The notes below the pieces were generated by a model. The model was not told the origin of the DNA. It did not search any database and saw only the letters and a program-made list of their open reading frames with translations. A stretch of 36,140 bases of DNA from an uncultured Clostridia bacterium (GTDB lineage: Bacteria; Bacillota_A; Clostridia; TANB77; CAG-508). Below, piece by piece: positions 1-8,400 of the stretch. Numbering within the stretch: position 1 is the first letter of the stretch; the number at the start of each line of letters is the position of its first letter. The position numbers and the translations under genes were made by a program. Location of the stretch: contig CANQQF010000055.1 in NCBI GenBank assembly GCA_947625985.1, forward strand, positions 1 through 36,140, given 5' to 3'.

Positions 1-189
1 GTTGCGCAGTTTGGAGCACTTTAGTGCGACAGCAAAACATTCTTAAATTATTTTTTTTATGCTCAATTACTTAACAACAACAAAAACAAAACAATAAAAA
101 GCAAATTATCTTCAGAATGCTCTATGTAAAGAAGAAAGAGCACTGCGATAATAAGCAAGTCATCAGATTGTAAGTTAAAAAACAAAAAG
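1..189. other. non-coding stretch at window start
   Basis: I see no gene here; all three forward frames from base 1 stop within about 85 bases. Two small inverted repeats are visible: GCACT-TT-AGTGC at 16-27 and TGCTCT (118-123) with AGAGCA (137-142) around a 13-base loop. Neither is followed by a clear T-run on either strand, so neither is a convincing terminator. The stretch lies downstream of the minus-strand gene that ends at 190. Confidence 0.5.
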
Positions 190-555
190 TTATTCATCTT
201 CAAAATTCTCCAAAATATCTGCCATTTTCAAAAAATTAGAATACTTATCTATATTTTCCTTACGGCTATCTCGCATATACGGTTTTAACGATTTGAGAAG
301 ATTAGTCCTAGGATCATCTTTCTTATTATTTACTTTATTAAATATAGATTTAATTTTCATTAAAGTAGCCATATCGATATCGATATCGCTATCGCCAGAA
401 TTAGAATTATTTGAAGAATCAGAATTATTGTTCATCATTTTTGAAAAATTTTCAATCATTTCAGGGGAAATCTGCGAAATAGCCTCATTTACCTGCTTTT
501 CACCCATCATACTTTTTAAATTATTTATCATATTTTGGTCAAAATTATTATTCAA
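190..555 (-). CDS. small hypothetical protein, acidic, Asn/Ser/Asp-rich middle
   Basis: Encodes 121 aa from a TTG start at 555. I prefer this start over an in-frame ATG at 606 because AGGGGTGA (568-561) sits 5 bases before the TTG, while the ATG would fall inside the likely promoter. There is no signal peptide or membrane helix, so the product should be cytoplasmic. The N-terminal half is rich in Asn, Met and Ser. The middle is a low-complexity Asn/Ser/Asp stretch ending in DIDIDM, encoded by a short ATATCG-type repeat near 371-395. The basic C-terminal third contains DPRTNLLKSLKPYMRDSRKE. A 'PR..LL.(A/S)LKPYL...R..K.D' tail of this kind occurs in small uncharacterised clostridial proteins, which I recall without a family name. 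It is divergent from the adhesin cassette, is probably unrelated to it, and its function is unknown. Confidence 0.8.
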   Translation of the reverse strand: MNNNFDQNMINNLKSMMGEKQVNEAISQISPEMIENFSKMMNNNSDSSNNSNSGDSDIDIDMATLMKIKSIFNKVNNKKDDPRTNLLKSLKPYMRDSRKENIDKYSNFLKMADILENFEDE

Positions 556-560
556 AATTA

Positions 561-568
561 TCACCCCT
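561..568 (-). promoter_or_regulatory. ribosome binding site that sets the TTG start of the small gene
   Basis: On the minus strand the sequence reads AGGGGTGA, 5 bases before TTG at 555. It is a near-consensus Shine-Dalgarno sequence and the main reason for choosing a TTG start. The upstream in-frame ATG at 606 has no comparable site. Confidence 0.65.
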
Positions 569-579
569 AATAAATTTAT

Positions 580-613
580 ATTATAAAGGAACAAAAAAGT
601 TACCAATTGTCAA
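580..613 (-). promoter_or_regulatory. possible promoter of the small minus-strand gene
   Basis: A consensus TATAAT lies at 585-580 on the minus strand and a consensus TTGACA at 613-608. Their separation is 22 bases, which is longer than the usual 16-18, so the TTGACA may not be the functional partner. A start site just downstream of TATAAT would give a very short leader before the ribosome binding site at 568-561. Confidence 0.35.
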
Positions 614-737
614 GAAAAAAGATAAAAAAAAATATTAAATTTTTATTACAAAATTCATAAAAACTTACGCAAAATATAGAAAAAATTTTAATAAGTAGAT
701 AATTTTACATAAAAAGTTAAAAAATGGCTGAAAAAGC

Positions 738-766
738 TTGAAAAATCTCATAAAAAGCGTTATAAT
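738..766 (+). promoter_or_regulatory. sigma-A-type promoter of the A1-B1 operon
   Basis: TTGAAA at 738-743 and a perfect TATAAT at 761-766 are separated by exactly 17 bases. This is the best promoter upstream of A1. A second TATAAT at 814-819 has only a poor -35 (TTGAAT, 19-base spacer). Confidence 0.7.
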
Positions 767-892
767 ATATAGTGAATGCAAGTGATTTTTGAATAAATTA
801 TTGCACATAATAATATAATCGTATAAAGAAAAACGGTTATTATGGGAGATGTATTAATCCTAAGAAATAAATTAAATCCCTATATCAAAAAT

Positions 893-899
893 AAGGAGG
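893..899 (+). promoter_or_regulatory. ribosome binding site that decides the A1 start
   Basis: AAGGAGG lies 5 bases before the ATG at 905. It argues for starting there rather than at the in-frame ATG at 842, which would add 21 non-signal residues before the export signal. Confidence 0.8.
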
Positions 900-904
900 A
901 AGTT

Positions 905-3900
905 ATGATTATGGAAAGAAAGATTTTAAAAACAACCATTGCTATTATGTTGATAATAACATTATCAGCGATTAACTTTATTTCAGTTGGGGCTGGAATA
1001 GTAAGCTATGCTGTTGATAATATTGTTGCAATGGAAAAAACAAATCATGATAATGTAGGCTTTAGTGCCTATCTAAAGAATGACAAAGGAGAAAAGTTAG
1101 CTAACTCAAGTTTAGATATAAATTCAGAATCAATAAAATTATATCTAAATGTAGAAGTTAGAAAAGAGGGATACTTTAATGGAAAAATAAAATTAAAGGA
1201 TGCTAACTTTGAATTTATTTCTTCTGAAAATGAATATGTAAATAAAGTAACAAAAGACACAATAAATTTAAATCAAATTAATGCTGGCTCAAGTCCTGAG
1301 ATTGAAGTAATTGTAAAACCAACAATTAAAGGAAATTTTGACTTGGGACTTTTAAACATGGAAAGCAAATTAGATTTAGAAGGTATCTATAGAGATAGTA
1401 CAGAAAAAGATATTAAAGTTTCAGGAAAAGATACAGTTCAAATTTCATATGTAAGTATAAAACCAGAAGAGAATGTAGTAAACAATCTAGAAGTAATTAC
1501 AAACAAAATAGGAATGTATAATGGAGAAGAAAAAAGAATTGTACAAGTTAAAGCAAAACTTGGAATGAAAGATGGTATCTATCCAGTTAAACATATTACA
1601 TCTCAAATAAATGTACCACAAATAAATGATGAGGAACCTCAAATTGAGCATAAAGTTACATTAAAAGGTATGCAAAATTATAAGTATAACTATGAAAAAA
1701 ATATGGTAACCATTGAAATAGATAACGATGCAAATACACAAAATGAAATAAAATGGGCAAAAGATGGAAATGAAGAGGTTATCTTAACATATATCTATGA
1801 TAAAGATGTACTTATAGATAATGAAATGATAGCATCAAAAGAGGAAATAACATTACACGATGGAAAAACACTTTCAGCACAAGAGGTAAACGTAATAATA
1901 AATAAAGATGTTGAAAAAGATGGAATCATAACTTTAGACGAAAAGGTTGAAGGGTTATTATATAAAGGAAAAGTTTATGCAGGTGTAGATAAAGAATATA
2001 CAACTAATACACAAATACAAGTAAACTTAGATAAATTGGCAGAAACAGTATATGTAAATGAAAATGAAACATCAATACCAAGTAAGTATAAAACTACAAC
2101 AATAAACAAAAAAGAATTAATAAGCTTATTAGGAGAAAATGGAAAACTTGAAATCAGTACAAAAATAGGAGATTTAACAAGAGGAATAATGACAATTACA
2201 AGAACAACTGAGGAAGATGAAAACGGAAATATAGTTGTAGAATATCCAAAAGATGTAAGCAACATAATAATTAGAACAACTAAGCCACAAAATGCAGGAA
2301 ATTTAAACCTAAAACATTCAAAAGTAATAGAAGCAAAATACAAAGATCAAATAAGAAATGCTTCTGAATTAATAACAACATTAGATGGTAGATATGAAGC
2401 AAAAGGTTCTACAAAAGGTATTATAGAAAAAATCGAGACAAAGACAGAACTAAAAGAGACAACAACAGAAGCATCATTAGAATTAGATAGAGACAATTTA
2501 ATAACAGTATCAGAAAACAAAGAAGTTCAAATTAAAGCAACATTAAAATCAAATGCAGAACAATATGATTTATATACAAATCCAACATTTGAAATAGAAT
2601 TCCCAGCAGATGTAACAGAAGTAAAAGTAAACTCTATAAACAAAATTTATGGTGAAGAATTTACAGAAATCAAACCAAGTCAAACAGTAGTAAATGGAAA
2701 ACATGTTATAAGAGTTGAATTAAAAGGAACTCAAACAGAATATAAAGAAGAAGCTATTGAAGGAACACAAATATTAATCAATGCAAATATAACATTAAAT
2801 AATAAAGCAACAAGCAAAACAGATACAATGAAAATGACATATACAAACGAAAATGCAAATCAATATAAAGATTTGGCAGAATTTGGAACAGAGATAGTAA
2901 ATATGTCAATAGTATCACCAAAAGGTATGATTACAGTAAATAATATGAAAGACTTAGAAATTGAAACAATAGGTGAACAAGAAAAAGTTGAAAAACAACT
3001 AGATATTAATAAAGAAGCAAAACAAGTTAGAGTTGAATCAGAAATAATCAACAATAACGAGGCACAAGTAAATCAAGTAGGTATATTAGGAAAATTTGCT
3101 ACAGATAGTCAAGAAAACAACTTACATGCAGTATTAAAATCAGGATTAAATATAGAGAGTGCTGATATACAAGATGCAAAGATTTACTATACAGAAAATG
3201 AAAATGCAAATACAGATATAGCAAATAATGAAAATGGATGGCAAGAACAAGCAACACCAAATGCTAAAAAATATTTAATAACAATTCCAGATATGCAAGT
3301 AGCCGAAGATTTAAAAGTAAGTTACGATATGGAAATACCTGCAAATCTAGAATATAATCAAAAAGCTAGTGAAAGTTACGAAGTTCAATATGTACAAAGT
3401 GATACAGGAGTTGCTCAATTAGTTAATTCAACAATAATTGGGTTAGCAACACAAGAAGCTCCAGAAGAAGAAAAAATAGAAACAGTAGAAAGCAAAAAAC
3501 CAGAAGAAATTCCAACAGAAGACATAAGCGTAACATTAGAAATGGATGGATATAGCGGTAATATAACAGGAAATATTGATGTTGGAGGAAATACATCTTA
3601 TATCGCAACAATTAAAAACAATACGAACAGTGAACAAAAAAATATTAAACTTACATGGAAATTACCAGAAGAGCTTGGAATAATATCACAACTATTATTT
3701 TCTGATGAAGCTTATTCAAAATTTAATGATCCAAACTATACAGGAGAAGAAGACATAAAAGAATTAGATAACGATAAAGAAATTACAATAGAATCAATAC
3801 CAGCAAATAGCAGTTTTAAAGTATATATATTAGTAGAAGCTAGTCAAATTAAAGATGCTTCAAAACCATTCTCAATACAAGCAACTGTACAAAATGGAGA

Positions 3901-5401
3901 AAAAACTTACAATTCACCTAAAGTTGATGGACAAATTAAAAACGTAAAACTATTTACAGCATCATTATCAGCAAGTAAAGAAAACGAATATGTAAAAGCT
4001 GGAGATGAAATTGAATATACAATAAAATTAAAAAATAATAATGACATAATAATAAATTCATTATCATTAGAAGATAATATACCAGAAGGATTATCAATTA
4101 CAAGTATAAAAGTAGGAAATGAACAAGAACAAGTACCAGATTCAAATTATGTAATGTTACCAATAAATTTTGCACCTGGTGAAGAAAAAGAAGTAAAAAT
4201 AAGTACAATAGTTAACTACAAACAAAATAGAGAAGATGAAACAATAACAAATAAAGCATCATTATACATTAGTAATAGTGAAGAAATACCAACTAACGAG
4301 GTTTCACATGAAATATTAGCTAATAAAGGAAGCGGAATTACTTCAAATGAAGTAGTAAACGAAGACGGAAGTATTTCATATACATATAAAATCAATGGTA
4401 TGGCATGGGAAGACGAAAATAGAGATGGTCAAAGACAAGATAATGAAGCCAGATTAGCTGGAATTAGAGTACAATTACTAAATGTAAAGACAAATGAAAT
4501 AGCAAAAAATCCTCAAGGAGAAAACATTACAGCAATAACAAATGATGCAGGAAACTATACACTTGACAAAGTTTCAAATGGTGAATATATAGCAGTATTT
4601 GAATATGATACATCAACTTATGCATTAACAAACTATTCTACAGATAGAAATAGAACATCAAATGTTGTAGCAAAAAAAGCAAATATCAACGGAGAAGAGA
4701 AAACATATGGTGTAACAGATACAATTCAAATAAGTGATAATAATATATCAAATGTAAACATTGGTTTAGCTAAATCACAAAAATTTGATATGAAATTAGA
4801 AAAGTTTGTAAGCAAAATAGTAGTTCAAAATTCAGAAGGAACTCAAACATATAACTATAATGATGAAACATTAGCAAAAGTTGAATTATATAGAAAAGCA
4901 GTACAAGGAGCTAATGTAATTATAGAATATAAAATAAGAGTAACAAACGAGGGAGAACTTGAAGGATATGTTAAAAACATTGTAGATTACTTACCAAATG
5001 ACTTAACATTCTCATCTGAAATAAATAGTGATTGGTATAAAGAAGGAAACAATGTATACAACAATACAATAGGAAATAAGAAATTAGCACCAGGAGAAAG
5101 TAAAGAAGTCACATTGACAGTAACAAAAACAATGACAGAAGATAATACAGGATTAATAAATAACTTAGCAGAAATAGCACAAGATTATAGTGGTTCAAGT
5201 GTAACAGACATAAATTCAACACCTGGAAATAAAACACAAGGAGAAAACGACCTAGGATCTGCGGATGTAATCATAAGCGTTAGAACAGGTGAAAACTTAA
5301 TGTTTGGAACATTAGTAGTAATTGCACTAGGAATATTATCAGTAACAGCAATATTTATATATAAAGAAATAAAATTTAAAAAAGAAGAAAAAATTATATA
5401 G
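905..5401 (+). CDS. A1: large secreted, membrane-anchored surface protein with DUF11 and SdrD_B-like modules
   Basis: 1498 aa if started at 905, where the ribosome binding site is. A signal peptide covers about residues 1-36 (likely cut after VSYA). The first ~750 residues are an N-terminal region shared with A2 and A3; one diagnostic stretch is the IYGEEFTEIKPSQTVVNGKH block. Ig/DUF11-like modules follow. Around 1160-1290 is an SdrD_B-like module with an EF-hand-like Ca2+ loop (WEDENRDGQRQDNE, W1168). From about 1295 there is a second DUF11-like module, then a membrane helix (~1465-1487) and a Lys-rich tail. Before the helix is SVRTGEN, a weak relative of a sortase motif without the proline. 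It probably forms an extended stalk outside the membrane, expressed with B1, whose ATG lies 18 bases past this stop. Ligand and exact role are unknown; an adhesin or fibre component is inferred from the domain families. Confidence 0.88.
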   Translation: MIMERKILKTTIAIMLIITLSAINFISVGAGIVSYAVDNIVAMEKTNHDNVGFSAYLKNDKGEKLANSSLDINSESIKLYLNVEVRKEGYFNGKIKLKDANFEFISSENEYVNKVTKDTINLNQINAGSSPEIEVIVKPTIKGNFDLGLLNMESKLDLEGIYRDSTEKDIKVSGKDTVQISYVSIKPEENVVNNLEVITNKIGMYNGEEKRIVQVKAKLGMKDGIYPVKHITSQINVPQINDEEPQIEHKVTLKGMQNYKYNYEKNMVTIEIDNDANTQNEIKWAKDGNEEVILTYIYDKDVLIDNEMIASKEEITLHDGKTLSAQEVNVIINKDVEKDGIITLDEKVEGLLYKGKVYAGVDKEYTTNTQIQVNLDKLAETVYVNENETSIPSKYKTTTINKKELISLLGENGKLEISTKIGDLTRGIMTITRTTEEDENGNIVVEYPKDVSNIIIRTTKPQNAGNLNLKHSKVIEAKYKDQIRNASELITTLDGRYEAKGSTKGIIEKIETKTELKETTTEASLELDRDNLITVSENKEVQIKATLKSNAEQYDLYTNPTFEIEFPADVTEVKVNSINKIYGEEFTEIKPSQTVVNGKHVIRVELKGTQTEYKEEAIEGTQILINANITLNNKATSKTDTMKMTYTNENANQYKDLAEFGTEIVNMSIVSPKGMITVNNMKDLEIETIGEQEKVEKQLDINKEAKQVRVESEIINNNEAQVNQVGILGKFATDSQENNLHAVLKSGLNIESADIQDAKIYYTENENANTDIANNENGWQEQATPNAKKYLITIPDMQVAEDLKVSYDMEIPANLEYNQKASESYEVQYVQSDTGVAQLVNSTIIGLATQEAPEEEKIETVESKKPEEIPTEDISVTLEMDGYSGNITGNIDVGGNTSYIATIKNNTNSEQKNIKLTWKLPEELGIISQLLFSDEAYSKFNDPNYTGEEDIKELDNDKEITIESIPANSSFKVYILVEASQIKDASKPFSIQATVQNGEKTYNSPKVDGQIKNVKLFTASLSASKENEYVKAGDEIEYTIKLKNNNDIIINSLSLEDNIPEGLSITSIKVGNEQEQVPDSNYVMLPINFAPGEEKEVKISTIVNYKQNREDETITNKASLYISNSEEIPTNEVSHEILANKGSGITSNEVVNEDGSISYTYKINGMAWEDENRDGQRQDNEARLAGIRVQLLNVKTNEIAKNPQGENITAITNDAGNYTLDKVSNGEYIAVFEYDTSTYALTNYSTDRNRTSNVVAKKANINGEEKTYGVTDTIQISDNNISNVNIGLAKSQKFDMKLEKFVSKIVVQNSEGTQTYNYNDETLAKVELYRKAVQGANVIIEYKIRVTNEGELEGYVKNIVDYLPNDLTFSSEINSDWYKEGNNVYNNTIGNKKLAPGESKEVTLTVTKTMTEDNTGLINNLAEIAQDYSGSSVTDINSTPGNKTQGENDLGSADVIISVRTGENLMFGTLVVIALGILSVTAIFIYKEIKFKKEEKII

Positions 5402-5419
5402 GAAGGGAGGAGAAGGAAA

Positions 5420-8400
5420 ATGAGTAAGAATGTCACAAAACTATTAATTTCAACAATAGTAATGTTAATAGCAATAATAACTGCAGTAAATGTTGTAGAA
5501 GCTAAACATTTAGACTTTGGAACACAAACAGTTACAGCTGCAGGATACCGTGGAACTCCGTATCCGAATGACCAATTTTGCGTTGATGGTCAGCCAGGAA
5601 ATGAAACTTTCTGTATAGCAAATCATAGAGCATTAAGTACAGAAACATACAATGTAACAAATTACATACACATTGACGGTCAAAAATCCACAGTATACAC
5701 AGGTAACACAAATGCAGAATCAGCTATACGTGGTGGAACAACTTCACCTGTTAATGCAGCACTTGCATGGATTTTAGCTCAACCAGATGAGGGATCCCTT
5801 CCATATTCATCAATATATTCAAATAAACAAAGAGCAATATATGCATATTTTACTACATGGAAAAATACTAATGGATTAAGTGATGTATATACATATGGTG
5901 ATCCAGCAAATCAAAACTGGGAATGGGTTCGCCGAGCAGAACAATATGCACAAACAGTGCCAGCTGATGCAGAATCAGGGCAAAAAGCAGCAATAGAAGA
6001 TCATACAGGAAAGGTAGATAATAGAAACCCAATAGATATTGATGGTAAAGAAATGGTAAGACTTGGAGTCTTCAATATGGACTTTATAGGAAAAATTGAC
6101 TATTTAAAAGTTATTGGTAAAGACGGAAATGAAATCTCAGCATTATTTGCTAAATATGAGGGAGAAGATATAAAAACATCAAGTGATCCTAATGAGATAA
6201 TAAAAAGTGGAGAAGACTTTTATATAATAGTTCCGGGAGATGGAAGTGTATTATCTATAAAATCTATAGATGTTCAAGTATCTTTAGACGTAGATATTTA
6301 TCAAGCTGATATATGGATATTACAAAGATTGCATGCACTTAAACAAAATTTAATAACAGTAGACACAAAATCTGAACCACAACACTCAACTGCAGATATT
6401 CAATTACCAACACCAGAGCCACCACCATCAGAGACACCAACACCAGAGACACCAACGCCAGAGACACCAACACCAGAGACACCAACACCAGAAACGCCAA
6501 CATCAGAGACACCACCATCAGAACCACCACCACCAGATATACCAGTGCCAACAAAATTACAGGTGGTAAAAGTAAATAAAGATGCACCAGAAATAAGATT
6601 GGGTGGAGTAGGATTTATCTTTCAAAAGAAAGACTTAGGAAAATTTATTAAACAAAGAGAAAATCCACCTTCAGATTTAGAAACATTGGAATGGACAGAT
6701 AATAGAGAAGATGCAACAGTGTTTACTACAGATGAAAATGGTGAATTAGTAATAGATAATGTAATACCTGGAACATATATAGCATATGAGGTTGCAAATA
6801 CCCATTATGGATATGAAGTAGTTGAAGAAGGTATAGAAATAGTAGTTGAAGAAACTGAGGGAGTAATAAGAAAAAATACAATAGAAAATAAACAAGTACT
6901 TATTAAACTTTCAGGATATGTATGGGAAGATATGCCATTTGACAGGAAAGATGGAGAAGATTTTGATATGGAAGGAACTAAAGATGGTATACATAACAAC
7001 CTATACAAAGACAACTCACTTGACGATAGAGATGTATTAAAAGAAGGAATACCAGTTAGATTAAAATCAGTAAGCACAGGAGAGACAATTCAAGAAACTG
7101 TGACAGACCAGGATGGAGCATACTTATTTGAAGATGTAGAAATAGTAAAATTGGAAGATTACTACATAGAATTCGAATATGATGGATTAGTATATACAAA
7201 TGTTATTCCATATATAGAGCCAGATAATGGATCAAAAGCAGCTGAAAATGCACAAGGAAGAGCAGAATTTAACGAAAGTTTTGCAAATATTCAAGGTAAA
7301 GATGCAGAAGCAAATACAGGTGTTTCAACAAATTCAAAAGGAGAAGAAACACACCAATTAAAATATATAAGAGGAGAAGGAGAAGACTTATATAGTTCAC
7401 ACTTAGATGAAAGCCTATACTTCCCAATAACAGCCAATACAAATGAAGCTGGATATTATATTAATAACCATTTCTCTTGGGGAACTGAAGAGATTAAGTA
7501 TATTAATCTAGGAATCTACAAGAGAGAGCAACCAGACTTAATGATATTAAAAGATGTTCAAAACTCAATAGTATCAATAAATGGATATAATCATACATAT
7601 AACTATGCAAATAGATTTAAAAACCAAGATGAATATAAAGCAGGATTTAATGTAGGAGTTAAATTTGGAGGAGCAATAAGAGCTGATAAATATACAAGAG
7701 CTATATATAAATCAGATGCAACATTTGTTGATACAGTAAATGAAAATAAATCAAATGAATTAAAAGTAGCAATAACATATAGAATAAGCTTTGTAAATGA
7801 GTCAACAAACTTAGGAGCACGAGTAAATAGTATAGTAGATTACTATGATAAAAACTATACAATAAAAGCTGTAGGAACAGGAATAAACGAAAAAGGATTA
7901 GTAACAGGAGAGCTTAAATATGAAGAAGGTGGAGACTACAATAATGACTATAAAATTGTAAGAATCCAAACAGACGGAAAAATGTTAGATCCAGGTAAAC
8001 AAATATCAACTGAAGATGGATCAGAAGAAGCAGAATATAATTCAGGAGATGTATATGTACAATTCGAAATGAATAGAGAAACAACATTAAGAATACTTAA
8101 ACTAAATGAAAATGATGAAGATCCTAAAGGACCATTAGTAAATAGAGTAGAAATAGCTTCATATAGTACATTTGATTCAGATGGAAATATATATGCAGGT
8201 ATTGATAAAGATTCTGCACCAGAAAACTCAATACTAGACAAAGAAGAAACACTTGAAGATGATATAGACTTAGCACCATCAATGATATTACAATTCGCTG
8301 GAGACAACAGAGTTGTAACAGGAAATGCATTCGAAGATGTACCAGAACTTAAAAAAGATTTTGAAGGCGGAAGCAAGACTTTATCAGGAAAAGAACGTTT

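Larger units (their letters stand above)
614..904. other. divergent intergenic region with the A1 promoter and leader
   Basis: A/T-rich non-coding DNA between the minus-strand gene and A1. It contains the A1 promoter (738-766) and a leader of roughly 130 bases. The leader has a weak hairpin (ATAATCG near 814-820 with CGGTTAT near 834-840) but no riboswitch I recognise. AAACTTACGCAAAA at 661-674 resembles the (C/T)TACGGAAAA element found about 220 bases before A2 and A3. Confidence 0.5.

Noticed and set aside
1..40. The first bases (TGCGCAGTTTGG) recall the D-arm of a bacterial tRNA.
   Set aside because: No matching anticodon stem, T-loop (GGTTCRA) or acceptor end follows, so it is not a tRNA gene and a fragment cannot be shown.
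293..586. Plus-strand open frame opposite the small gene.
   Set aside because: It is antisense to the 190-555 gene, has a composition typical of a shadow frame (Ile/Leu/Phe/Ser runs) and lacks a ribosome binding site.
773..904. The ~130-base A1 leader as a riboswitch, for example a c-di-GMP type often found before adhesin genes.
   Set aside because: The conserved cores of those aptamers are absent and only a weak 7-bp hairpin is visible.
842..904. Upstream in-frame ATG at 842 as the A1 start.
   Set aside because: It lacks a ribosome binding site and would put 21 polar residues before the signal peptide; the ATG at 905 has AAGGAGG at good spacing.
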